Source: Hoeflea_A sp965228435 (lineage in GTDB: Bacteria; Pseudomonadota; Alphaproteobacteria; Rhizobiales; Rhizobiaceae). Taken from it: 64,000 bases of DNA. The translations under genes and the position numbers were made by a program. The notes beneath the pieces were generated by a model that saw nothing but the letters and a program-made list of their open reading frames with translations, was not told where the DNA came from and did no database searches. This document shows, piece after piece, positions 8,500 through 16,051 of this stretch. Every line of letters begins with the position of its first letter. Position 1 is the first letter of the stretch. The DNA is taken from assembly GCA_965228435.1 (NCBI GenBank), contig OZ245818.1, forward strand, positions 3,100,001-3,164,000, read 5' to 3'.

Positions 8500-9016
8500 C
8501 ACGCGACCTCCGTCAGTGCCATGCAATTGACCTGCACCGGCTGTGCTTCCTTGAATGCCAGGTACCAGGGATCGATTTGCAGGGCTTTTTCGACAAGATC
8601 CTCAATTGTTTGCGCAGGCTCGTGGCTGGCAATCTCAATCGAGATCCGCGTGTCAGAGGGTACCGGACTTGCACCCGGCATTCCGAGTACACCGCGATTG
8701 TCAAAATCCTGATCGACGGAAACACGGATCCGGTGGAGTGTCAGATTCTCTCGCAATGCGGTCATCTTGATGCCGATTGCTATGCAACTGCAGATGGCAG
8801 CGCGCCCGAAATAGCCTGGAGTGGGCGCGGTTCCACCGCCGCCAACGCCTTCCGGCATGTCGACTTCAAGTGCATGTCCGCCGTCGGAAAATGTGCACGC
8901 CAGCCCATCCTCGACCGTCGCTGAACCTTGATTTATGACCCGGGCTGAGTCCGGTCTTTTCTCAAAACGGCAATGGCGCGCTGCTGGCCTGTTCGTGCCT
9001 GGGTATCTCTGTCCAT
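8499..9016 (-). pseudogene. OsmC-like protein, apparently frameshifted
   Basis: The downstream frame reads an OsmC/Ohr-type domain: TVEDGLACTFSDGGHALEVD, then GGGGTAPTPGYFGRAAICSC with the conserved Cys and its helix, to the stop at 8499. In that frame no start codon is available where the protein should begin. A good start (ATG 9016 with AAGGAG six bases ahead) opens a second frame giving MDRDTQARTGQQRAIAVLRK, which then runs into a stop at 8933-8935. The two frames join smoothly at an AAAA run near 8957-8960. So one base has been gained or lost there, by mutation or sequencing error. OsmC proteins reduce organic hydroperoxides; only the second redox Cys region (VQVNCMALTEVA) is otherwise visible. 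Confidence 0.6.
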
Positions 9017-9155
9017 CGGGTTCTCCTTCATCTAGGCAAAGAAGATCACCGCTGTGGCCCAGACCGCATAGTTCACGAACTGCAGCAAAGCCGCTACACT
9101 TTCTGAAGTAGACAGGCGGGACTGGCGCGGGTCTAGTGAACCCGGAGGCGCATTC

Positions 9156-9839
9156 ATGTCAGAAACGAACTACCCCAAGTTTTGCCCGGTAGCGATGGCT
9201 TCAAGCTTGTTGGAGCCGCGTTGGACCATGCTTCTGCTGTGCGAAATGTGGTCGGGTTCTACCCGGTTCAACGAGATCCAGCGCGGCGTCCCGGGCATGT
9301 CTCCCGGGCTCTTGTCAAAGCGGCTCAAGGAGCTGGAGGCGAATGGGCTGGTTACGAAAGTGGGCGGTACTTCCGCCAAACATGCAGAATACATGACGAC
9401 CCCTGTTGCTGATGAATTGGAACCGATCATTCGGGGCCTTGCGGAATGGGCTCATCGCAATGTTGACAGCAGCGTATCGCTGCAGAATTTGGACGCACGT
9501 GTGCTCATGTGGAAAATCCGGAGCAAAATTGACTTGCTGCAGATGCCCAAGCGCAAAAGCGTCATTCAGTTCATCCTGCATGACGCTCAACAAAGAACCG
9601 CCAACTACTGGCTGGTTAACCGGCCGGGAGAGGAAACGGACCTCTGCTTCAACGACCCCAAATTTGACGTTGACCTTTACATCGTGTCCGGCCTTCGCGC
9701 GCTCACGTCGGCGTTCATGGGCCATTCCACTTTTGAAAGCGAGATCGATCGCGGTCAAATCTCTTTGTCTGGTGATGACGTTCTGGCCAGAACACTCACG
9801 AAGTGGCTGATGCGCAGCAGCTTTGCAGAGGTTTCATGA
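9156..9839 (+). CDS. HxlR-family transcriptional regulator
   Basis: 227 residues. The N-terminal ~110 residues are a winged helix of the HxlR type: FCPVAMASSLLEPRWTMLLL with the family Cys, then the recognition region MSPGLLSKRLKELEANGLVTK. The C-terminal ~110 residues form an extra domain that resembles the SCP2-like tail found in some longer HxlR proteins. A GGAGG ribosome site lies 7 bases before ATG 9156. It is divergent from the OsmC-like/methyltransferase pair, whose start is 140 bases away, so it is the obvious candidate regulator of that pair. HxlR proteins often sense aldehydes, quinones or oxidants; the ligand here is unknown. Confidence 0.85.
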   Translation: MSETNYPKFCPVAMASSLLEPRWTMLLLCEMWSGSTRFNEIQRGVPGMSPGLLSKRLKELEANGLVTKVGGTSAKHAEYMTTPVADELEPIIRGLAEWAHRNVDSSVSLQNLDARVLMWKIRSKIDLLQMPKRKSVIQFILHDAQQRTANYWLVNRPGEETDLCFNDPKFDVDLYIVSGLRALTSAFMGHSTFESEIDRGQISLSGDDVLARTLTKWLMRSSFAEVS

Positions 9840-9884
9840 GCCGATCTGCAGCCATCAAATGATCCAAACTTATCGCCCTTTGCT

Positions 9885-11015
9885 CTAATCCAGCGTCCGC
9901 TTGTAGCGCAGCATGGCCAGGATCGTGACGACCGTCAGGATGATCAGCAGAGCGCGCAGGTCGGGCACGATGTCAGCAAGGTCGGCGCCCTTCAGCATGA
10001 TCTTGCGGATGACGCGCATGAAATGGGTCGAGGGGATGGCCGTGCCCAGCGCCTGAGCCCAGCCGGGCATGGCGGCGAAGGGGAACATGAAGCCGGACAG
10101 CAGGATCGACGGCAGCAGGTAGAAGAACGACATCTGCATGGCCTGCATCTGGTTCCTGGCGACCGTCGAAAACAGGAAGCCGAGCGCCAGATTGACCAGG
10201 ATGAAGATGTTGAGGCCGATCAGGAAGGGCACGATCGGGCCGACGAAAGGCACCGAAAAGACCCAGAAGGCAAGGATGAAGAAGACGCATGTCTGGACGT
10301 AACCGATCAGCACGTAAGGCGTGATCTTGCCGAGCATGACTTCGGGTGCCCGCACCGGTGTCGACAACAGCGTCTCCATGGTGCCGCGCTCACTCTCGCG
10401 CACGATGGCGATCGCCGTGATCATCACCATGGTCATGGAAATGATGATGGCGAGCAGGCCGGGCACGATGTTGTAGCTGGTCTTGCCGGCCGGGTTGTAG
10501 CGCCGGTGGGCAATGACGTCGAAGGCCTCCGGCGCGTTCGCCAGATAGGAAAGCGGTCCAATCGCCAGGGTGGCGATGCTGTTCGACGCCAATTGCGTCA
10601 GGGCGGCAGTCGCCGCGCCGGAGGTGGAAGGATCCGAAGCGTCGGCATCCACCAGCAGTGCCGGGCGATTGCCGCGGACAATGTCGCGCTCAAAATGTTC
10701 CGGAATGGTGACGACGAAAGACGCTTCGCCCATGACCAGGGCTCGGTCAGCCTCATGGGCATTCGCCACGGTGCCGCGCATGTCGAAATAGGTCGAGGTT
10801 TCCATCGCCGCCAGGAAGGCGCGGGTGAACGGCCCGGTATCGTGCACTTCGACCAGCGTCGGCATGTGGCGCGGATCGGAGTTGATGGCGAAGCCAAACA
10901 GCATCAACTGCATGATCGGAATGGCGATCATCATGGCGAACGTCATGCGGTCGCGCCGCATCTGGATGAATTCCTTCATCAGCACTGCCACGAACCTGCT
11001 CGATGAAAAGACCAC
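9885..11015 (-). CDS. ABC-2 type transporter permease
   Basis: About 376 residues from the GTG at 11015, chosen because it lies next to the upstream ATPase stop (11017) in the reverse direction; the longer in-frame ORF runs back into the ATPase gene. One N-terminal membrane segment (MTFAMMIAIPIMQLMLFGFA) precedes a large extracytoplasmic domain. Five C-terminal membrane helices follow, with the ABC-2 signature region around ERGTMETLLSTPVRAPEVMLGK. This is the YbhS/YbhR class, the membrane half of an efflux pump. The ATPase, the HlyD-like adaptor and the TetR repressor lie immediately upstream in the same operon. Only one permease gene is present, so it probably functions as a homodimer. Confidence 0.85.
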   Translation of the reverse strand: MVFSSSRFVAVLMKEFIQMRRDRMTFAMMIAIPIMQLMLFGFAINSDPRHMPTLVEVHDTGPFTRAFLAAMETSTYFDMRGTVANAHEADRALVMGEASFVVTIPEHFERDIVRGNRPALLVDADASDPSTSGAATAALTQLASNSIATLAIGPLSYLANAPEAFDVIAHRRYNPAGKTSYNIVPGLLAIIISMTMVMITAIAIVRESERGTMETLLSTPVRAPEVMLGKITPYVLIGYVQTCVFFILAFWVFSVPFVGPIVPFLIGLNIFILVNLALGFLFSTVARNQMQAMQMSFFYLLPSILLSGFMFPFAAMPGWAQALGTAIPSTHFMRVIRKIMLKGADLADIVPDLRALLIILTVVTILAMLRYKRTLD

Positions 11016-11016
11016 C

Positions 11017-11955
11017 TCAGGCGGCCTCCCCGGCCGCGAAATTGTCGGTCGAACCGGCCATGAGATGGATGAACACCTCTTCCAGGCCGGCCGGCTGCTC
11101 AGCCCAGTGATAATCCTTGTCGGAGCGGAAGGGCTTTGTCGCTTTGGCAAGCGCATTCTGGTCCGTGCCTGAAATGTGCAGGGACGAGCCGAAGCGGGCG
11201 ACCTGGTCGATGCCGGCGATCCCTTCCAGCTTCTGCGCCAGAGCGGCGAGGTCCGGGCCTTCGACATGCCAGGTGTGCAGACCGACCATGTCCGGGATGG
11301 CCTGCGACGGGCCGTCGATCAGTTTCTTGCCATAGGCGATATAGGCGATGTTGTCGCATTGCACCGCCTCGTCCATGTAGTGGGTGGAGACCAGCACGGT
11401 GACACCGGCATCGGCGAGCCGGCGGATTTCGTCCCAGAAATCGCGCCTCGCCTTGGGGTCGACCCCGGCCGTCGGTTCGTCGAGCAGCAGCAGGTCCGGA
11501 TCGTGCAGAAGGCAGGCGGCAAGCGCCAGGCGTTGTTTCCAGCCACCTGAAAGCTCACCAGCGAGCTGATGCGAGCGGTCCGCCAGTCCAAGGTTTTCCA
11601 GTGCCTCATCGACCCGCTTACGCCGTTTCCTGATGCGGTACATGCGGCCCATGAAATCGAGGTTCTCGCGGATCGTCAGATCCGAATAGAGCGAGAATTT
11701 CTGTGTCATGTAGCCGACATGTTCTTTGATGCTGTCGGACTGGCGCAGGATGTCGTAGCCAAGGCAGGTGCCGTCGCCAGCATCGGGCGTCAGCAGGCCG
11801 CAAAGCATGCGAAGGGTCGTGGTCTTACCGCTGCCGTTGGGCCCGAGGAAGCCGTAAATGGCGCCCTTTGGCACGCTGATGTCGAAGTGGTCGACGACCG
11901 TCTTGTCGCCGAACCGCTTGACCAAGCCTTTGACTTCGATGACCGGCTCGCTCAT
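11017..11955 (-). CDS. ABC transporter ATP-binding protein (drug/multidrug efflux type)
   Basis: 312 residues. Walker A is GPNGSGKTT (about 38-46), the signature motif is LSGGWKQR, Walker B is LLLLDEPTAGVD and the H-loop is STHYMDEA. The C-terminal ~90 residues form the extra domain typical of YbhF/CcmA-like ATPases that pair with ABC-2 permeases. The start overlaps the HlyD gene's stop by four bases (ATGA). It supplies energy to the permease encoded immediately downstream. Cargo is not predictable; homologous YbhFSR-type systems export cationic drugs or sodium. Confidence 0.9.
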   Translation of the reverse strand: MSEPVIEVKGLVKRFGDKTVVDHFDISVPKGAIYGFLGPNGSGKTTTLRMLCGLLTPDAGDGTCLGYDILRQSDSIKEHVGYMTQKFSLYSDLTIRENLDFMGRMYRIRKRRKRVDEALENLGLADRSHQLAGELSGGWKQRLALAACLLHDPDLLLLDEPTAGVDPKARRDFWDEIRRLADAGVTVLVSTHYMDEAVQCDNIAYIAYGKKLIDGPSQAIPDMVGLHTWHVEGPDLAALAQKLEGIAGIDQVARFGSSLHISGTDQNALAKATKPFRSDKDYHWAEQPAGLEEVFIHLMAGSTDNFAAGEAA

Positions 11956-12905
11956 TCGGCAACCCTGACGTCGATCGGCTGGCCGGGCAGCAGGGTCGTT
12001 TCGCCGATCGGCAGCGCTTCTGCCCGGAACACCAGCTTGGAACGGTCCTCGAGGCTATAGATGACCGGCGGCGTGTATTCCGCGGACGAGGACAGATAGG
12101 AGATGCGGGCCTTGACCGGCTCCTGGCAACCGTCGCAGCCGATCAGAACCGGGGTTCCGATTTCAAGCCCGGCCCGCTGGGGTTCGCCGACGTAGAACAG
12201 GAACTTGATCTCGCCCGGCGGCAGGATGGAGACAACCGGCTGGCCGGCGGCGACATATTCTCCGGGCAGGTAATAGGTCTGCTGGATGTAGCCGCTGGCC
12301 GGTGCGGCAACCCTTCGTTCGGCCAGATCGATCTCGGACCGCACGACGTCCTCCTGGGCGACGCGCACCTGGTATTTGGCGGCCTTGAGCTGGGCGGTGC
12401 GGGCCGGCAATCGTGCGACCTTGAGCTGGGCGCGCTGTTCGGCAACGGCAGCTTCCGCGGCGTCCAGCGTTGCTCCGTCCTGATCGAGCTTGCTGCTGGC
12501 AACGAAGTCGAGCGAGGCGAGCTCACTTGAACGCTTGAAGGTCAGTTCGGCCAGCGCCAGCTGCGCCTCCGCACTGCGCAATTGTTCCTCGATCACCGCA
12601 ATCTCGGGTGGCCGTTTGCCAGTGCTTTCATTTTGCAGATCGGCTTCGGCAACGGAGAGATTGGCGCGGGCCTTCATCAGCGCTACGCGCTGTTTGTCAT
12701 CGTCAAGCGTGAACAGCGGCGCATTGGCGACGATCGTATCGCCACGCGTCACGGCAAGGGTTTCGAGAATACCGCTACCCTGCGGCGCAACATAGACATA
12801 TTCGCCTTCAACATAGCCGTAGAAGCGTGACTCCTGTGCGACGTCGGCGCCGAAGGGCCAAAGGGAAGCGAAGAAGGCGACGATTCCGGTCCACAGCGTT
12901 TGCAT
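11952..12905 (-). CDS. HlyD-family periplasmic adaptor (membrane fusion protein)
   Basis: 317 residues. The N-terminal hydrophobic stretch (GIVAFFASLWPFG) is an anchor or signal sequence. A split biotinyl-lipoyl domain follows (YGYVEGEYVYVAPQGSG and APASGYIQQTYYLPGEYV) around a long coiled-coil hairpin rich in Ala, Glu and Gln (residues about 70-180), then a beta-barrel domain. This is the YbhG/EmrA-like adaptor that links the inner-membrane pump to an outer-membrane channel; no channel gene is in the operon. It begins two bases after the TetR stop and overlaps the ATPase start. Confidence 0.85.
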   Translation of the reverse strand: MQTLWTGIVAFFASLWPFGADVAQESRFYGYVEGEYVYVAPQGSGILETLAVTRGDTIVANAPLFTLDDDKQRVALMKARANLSVAEADLQNESTGKRPPEIAVIEEQLRSAEAQLALAELTFKRSSELASLDFVASSKLDQDGATLDAAEAAVAEQRAQLKVARLPARTAQLKAAKYQVRVAQEDVVRSEIDLAERRVAAPASGYIQQTYYLPGEYVAAGQPVVSILPPGEIKFLFYVGEPQRAGLEIGTPVLIGCDGCQEPVKARISYLSSSAEYTPPVIYSLEDRSKLVFRAEALPIGETTLLPGQPIDVRVAE

Positions 12906-12906
12906 A

Positions 12907-13548
12907 TCAACCTCCGTCTTTGCGAGTGGCCAAGCCGTTGATCAGTATGTCGAAATGGCTTTCGACAAAGGTCGCGGGCGAAATGTTTCTGTCCCGGTCG
13001 AGGCCGAACACATCGCCGAGCAGACCATGGGCGAGCAGCGGTCCAATGACATTGCGAACGGCCAGGCGCGGATCAACCGGCCTGAACGAGCCATCGTCGA
13101 CGCCCCGCTGGATGATGATCTCCAGCGCGTCGATCGCCTTGTCGATCACCTGCCGGCGATAGGCATCGGCCAGCACCGGAAAGCGGCCGGCCTCCATCAA
13201 CACGAGGCGGGGCAGTGCCATGGCGTCGGGGTTCGCAAGAATGCCGGCGACCATGGTCAGGATGGCGCGCAAAACGTCGGCAGGGGGCTGCTGTGAGGTA
13301 TGGGCGAGCATCGATGTGCGATCGGCAATCGGCGCCAGGGCCCGTTTGACCAACTGCTCGAAGATCTCCTCCTTGCTGGAGAAATAGCGGTAGACGGCGC
13401 CCTTGGAGAGGCCGGCATCGGTGGCGATGTCCTCGACCTTGGTGGCGGCAAACCCCTTGCGTACGAACTGTCGCAGCGCCGCATCGAGCACTTCATCAGG
13501 CCTGTCTTCGGCGCGGCGGCGCCATTTCGGTTCGGCAGTCTCTGTCAC
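12907..13548 (-). CDS. TetR/AcrR-family repressor of the efflux operon
   Basis: About 213 residues. The N-terminal helix-turn-helix is clear (VEDIATDAGLSKGAVYRYFSSKEEIFEQLV) and the C-terminal ligand domain follows the TetR_C pattern. I place the start at GTG 13548, which has GAGAG five bases ahead. An ATG at 13578 in the same frame lies inside a perfect 26-bp palindrome and has no ribosome site, though it cannot be excluded. The gene is first in the operon with HlyD, ATPase and permease, so autorepression through the palindrome is the expected control: ligand binding would release the repressor and induce export. Confidence 0.82.
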   Translation of the reverse strand: MTETAEPKWRRRAEDRPDEVLDAALRQFVRKGFAATKVEDIATDAGLSKGAVYRYFSSKEEIFEQLVKRALAPIADRTSMLAHTSQQPPADVLRAILTMVAGILANPDAMALPRLVLMEAGRFPVLADAYRRQVIDKAIDALEIIIQRGVDDGSFRPVDPRLAVRNVIGPLLAHGLLGDVFGLDRDRNISPATFVESHFDILINGLATRKDGG

Positions 13549-13559
13549 GGTTCTCTCAG

Positions 13560-13585
13560 TAAGTAAATGACCGGTCATTTACTTA
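13560..13585. promoter_or_regulatory. Perfect 26-bp palindrome, probable TetR operator
   Basis: The sequence is exactly self-complementary over 26 bases, centred on ACCGGT with GTAAATG/CATTTAC arms. It lies directly upstream of, or across, the start of the TetR gene. Length and position match operators of AcrR/TetR-type autorepressors. It contains one of the two possible start codons (13576-13578). Confidence 0.8.
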
Positions 13586-13835
13586 TATGGTGGAGAGGGC
13601 GAAATTGTCAATGTCAGAGGGCCTGATGGAGTTGGCGGGTGCCTGAGGCGTGTACCCATGAACGGGTGAGCGCCGGTGACCGCTTTCGGTGGAGCGTGCG
13701 GAGACGATCAATTGACGGTGTCGGTCAGCACTACGGACAAGGCAGACACCTTCAGCATTGGCTGATTGTTGACAAATGGTACGTTGAAACGTGGTAGGGA
13801 ACTCGAGCAAGTCCGAATGTTGGAGGGGGCGCCAG

Positions 13836-14279
13836 ATGAACAGTCGAGCAGTATTCCTGATATGGACCCTGGTATTGAATCTTTTCGCAACAGGGTTGCT
13901 AGCGGGGGAGACCCAAGAATGGGTGGCAGTGAACGATCCCGACGAACTGAGACAATTGCTGTCAGGAAGCAGTCTGGATGGAACGGATTTCACGGACTTC
14001 TACAGAAGCGATGGTGTCATGGGATACCACAACAAAAACTCCGATACGACTGTGGTGCGTAAATGGACCGTCCAAACAGATGGCGAAATCTGCATGTATA
14101 TTTATGTGAAGCCGGACAAGCTTATTGGATGCAGCCGGTTGGACAGATCCGCAACAGACCCAGAGCTGTTCAGAATCACGAACCTTGGGCGGGGATACTC
14201 AATGCAGGGAAGGCTTACGAATGTTGTGCCTCAAACGCTCGTTGACATCGTAAACCAAACCGCCAAACCCGAAAAGTAG
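13836..14279 (+). CDS. Small secreted protein of unknown function
   Basis: 147 residues from ATG 13836, which is preceded by GGAGGGGG at 8-10 bases; an earlier ATG at 13791 has no such site. The first ~23 residues (SRAVFLIWTLVLNLFATGLLAG) are a signal peptide with an Ala-Gly cleavage region. The mature part has two cysteines (CMYIYVK and GCSRLD), possibly a disulfide, and no family I recognise. A pattern of DGxMGYHN and KWTVQTDGEICMYIY suggests a small beta-rich domain. Its base composition is lower in GC than the flanking efflux operon. Confidence 0.6.
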   Translation: MNSRAVFLIWTLVLNLFATGLLAGETQEWVAVNDPDELRQLLSGSSLDGTDFTDFYRSDGVMGYHNKNSDTTVVRKWTVQTDGEICMYIYVKPDKLIGCSRLDRSATDPELFRITNLGRGYSMQGRLTNVVPQTLVDIVNQTAKPEK

Positions 14280-14280
14280 C

Positions 14281-14444
14281 GCGGTATCACGGCAGGCGCC
14301 GATTTGGGGTGTTCCCGCGATCGGGCCGTCAGCTTTCCTGCGCTACGGACACGCCTTATCCGCCGGCTTCAAAATGCCCAGCGCGACCTCGTTGAGGGCG
14401 TGGAGTTGTGCCTCGGTTTCGAGCGTTTCCACAGAGCTGCTTTA
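14281..14444 (-). pseudogene. Decayed 3' end of the small gene at 20917-21237
   Basis: This stretch aligns along its whole length with 20846-21023, in the same orientation. It covers the last ~27 codons of the small hypothetical gene plus about 70 bases downstream of its stop. Shared blocks include TCCCGCGATCGGG, GACACGCC, GCCGGCTTCAAA and GGTTTCGAGCGTTTCCACA. Relative to the intact copy it has lost about 19 bases and one further base, so the frame is broken. It marks the left edge of the accessory block that ends at the intact gene. Confidence 0.75.
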
Positions 14445-14491
14445 GAAAGATCAACGACCCTCCGATACCAACCCAAAAATTCCGGGCGATC

Positions 14492-15358
14492 TCAATTCCT
14501 AAGCGCCTTTATGTGTGCCAACATCTCTTGCACTTTTTCAGTGCGATGCAGGTCGACATGCGTAACCAGCCACAGAGGGACATCCCAATTGTGGTTTCGG
14601 GGAAGAACGGGTGTCAGATCCGTACGCCCGGCGACGTCGAACTCAGTTAAGATTCCAAGTCCCAACCCGGCAAGGACGGCTTCCCGCCCGGCCATCGTGT
14701 CCGTCGTTTCGACTGCGACCTTGGGGTCGGAAACATGATCGGATATCCAAGCCCAGATCGGCAGGCGCGTGTCGATTTGCGCCGGAAGCACAAACTGATG
14801 GTGAGACAGGTCGGTCAGGCCGTCCAAGCCGCCATTTCGGGACAGATAGTCGTGCTGCGCATAAAGGTTCAGCCCAACCGGACCAAAGGATTGTACAACA
14901 TAGTCCGGATGATCCGGCTTTGTTCCAGCCCGAAGTGCGATATGCGCCTCGCCGTATTCGAGGCGCTGCAAATCCTCTGAGGAAACGATCGTGACTTTGC
15001 ATTGCGGGTTTGCGGTACGAAAGGACAAAATCGGCTTCATCAGCATGTTCATGAAGTTCGGGATCGACGTGATCGTCAGGTCACCGATTATCGACCCATC
15101 GCGTCCGCGCGCACGACCGGCCAGGTCCTCCAACAGATCGTCGGTTTTTTGCGCGACTTTGAGAAGGTCCTCGCCCAGCTCGGTGAGTGTGTATCCCTTG
15201 GGATTACGGAAGAATACGGGCGCGCCAAGTTCGTCCTCCAAGGCGTCGATGTGGCGATTCACTGTGGCCCTGTGCACGCCGAGCGCGCGCGAAGCGGCAC
15301 TGACAGAGCCGAGTTTGGCGACTTCATATGCGGTGCGAATTTCGGACCATTTCTTCAC
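14492..15358 (-). CDS. LysR-family transcriptional regulator
   Basis: 288 residues. The N-terminal winged helix is typical (VAKLGSVSAASRALGVHRATVNRHIDALEDELG) and the C-terminal substrate-binding domain starts around residue 90 (IIGDLTITSIPNFMNMLMKP). It is transcribed away from a DoxX gene across a 113-base gap that holds a palindrome, so it probably controls that gene. Unusually, the C-terminal domain carries an insertion-rich region and ends in HRTEKVQEMLAHIKALRN. The inducer is unknown. Confidence 0.85.
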   Translation of the reverse strand: MKKWSEIRTAYEVAKLGSVSAASRALGVHRATVNRHIDALEDELGAPVFFRNPKGYTLTELGEDLLKVAQKTDDLLEDLAGRARGRDGSIIGDLTITSIPNFMNMLMKPILSFRTANPQCKVTIVSSEDLQRLEYGEAHIALRAGTKPDHPDYVVQSFGPVGLNLYAQHDYLSRNGGLDGLTDLSHHQFVLPAQIDTRLPIWAWISDHVSDPKVAVETTDTMAGREAVLAGLGLGILTEFDVAGRTDLTPVLPRNHNWDVPLWLVTHVDLHRTEKVQEMLAHIKALRN

Positions 15359-15389
15359 GACTCACCTGATCTTTTTTCGCGCATGTGGT

Positions 15390-15401
15390 GCGCAATTGCG
15401 C
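15390..15401. promoter_or_regulatory. Palindrome in the LysR/DoxX divergent promoter region
   Basis: GCGCAATTGCGC is a perfect 12-bp palindrome, followed by a near repeat (GCGCATTGCGATGCG), between the divergent LysR and DoxX genes. A LysR-type binding site is expected in this position. It does not show a strict T-N11-A match, so the assignment rests on symmetry and position. Confidence 0.4.
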
Positions 15402-15471
15402 GCATTGCGATGCGTAAATCAATCACTCAGATTACTCGAGTACAACCACAAATAAGGCTGGGACCCAGAAA

Positions 15472-15837
15472 ATGACCTATCTTTCTTTTGGACTGCGGGC
15501 GATCCTCACGCTCGTCTTTGTTGGCGCTGGTGGCGCGAAACTTGCCGGAGTTCCGATGATGGTGGAGGGATTTGAATCCATCGGTTTCGGTCAGGGATTT
15601 CGGTACTTTACTGGCCTTGTTGAGGTCGGAGGCGCAGCATTGCTTTGGTGGCCAAACCGACAGGTCATCGGCGCTTCACTTCTTGGCGCAACAATGGTCG
15701 GCGCGACTTTGATCAATGTGTTCATACTCGACTCATCAGCGGTTCCGGCGATAGCACTCGGTTTGATGTGTACGGCGGTTCTGTACCTCCACCGCGATCA
15801 GATCTCCTCGATGCTGGAAAGACCTCGTCTCTCCTAA
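15472..15837 (+). CDS. DoxX-family membrane protein
   Basis: 121 residues with four predicted membrane helices (ILTLVFVGAGGAKL, YFTGLVEVGGAALLWW, LLGATMVGATLINVFIL, VPAIALGLMCTAVLYL), the size and pattern of DoxX-like proteins. GGAKLAG near the first helix is the family motif. Bacterial DoxX proteins are linked to redox stress responses and sometimes form complexes with superoxide dismutase and sulfurtransferase; no such partners lie nearby. It is divergent from a LysR gene that likely regulates it. Confidence 0.75.
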   Translation: MTYLSFGLRAILTLVFVGAGGAKLAGVPMMVEGFESIGFGQGFRYFTGLVEVGGAALLWWPNRQVIGASLLGATMVGATLINVFILDSSAVPAIALGLMCTAVLYLHRDQISSMLERPRLS

Positions 15838-15934
15838 TGAAGACGTCGGGTCAGGATATGCTCACGGCCCAACCTGAATTGTGCCCGATACGAACGATCG
15901 TGCGGGGTAATGAATGACCGCATGTGTTCCAGGC

Positions 15935-15975
15935 CGGTGCTCAGCGCATCGATAGCCTTGTCGATCACCTTCCCC
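15935..15975 (-). pseudogene. Short remnant resembling a TetR-family C-terminal segment
   Basis: On the minus strand this reads VIDKAIDAL, identical to residues in the TetR gene at 12907-13548, and the DNA matches 13121-13151 at nearly every base. No open frame surrounds it. It is either a recombination scar from a TetR gene or, less likely, chance. Confidence 0.4.
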
Positions 15976-16051
15976 TGAATAACGAATTGGACAGGATGCC
16001 GGGTACTGTGCGACGGTGGTCAAATCCAGGTCAGCAATGTTGGGAGGGAAC

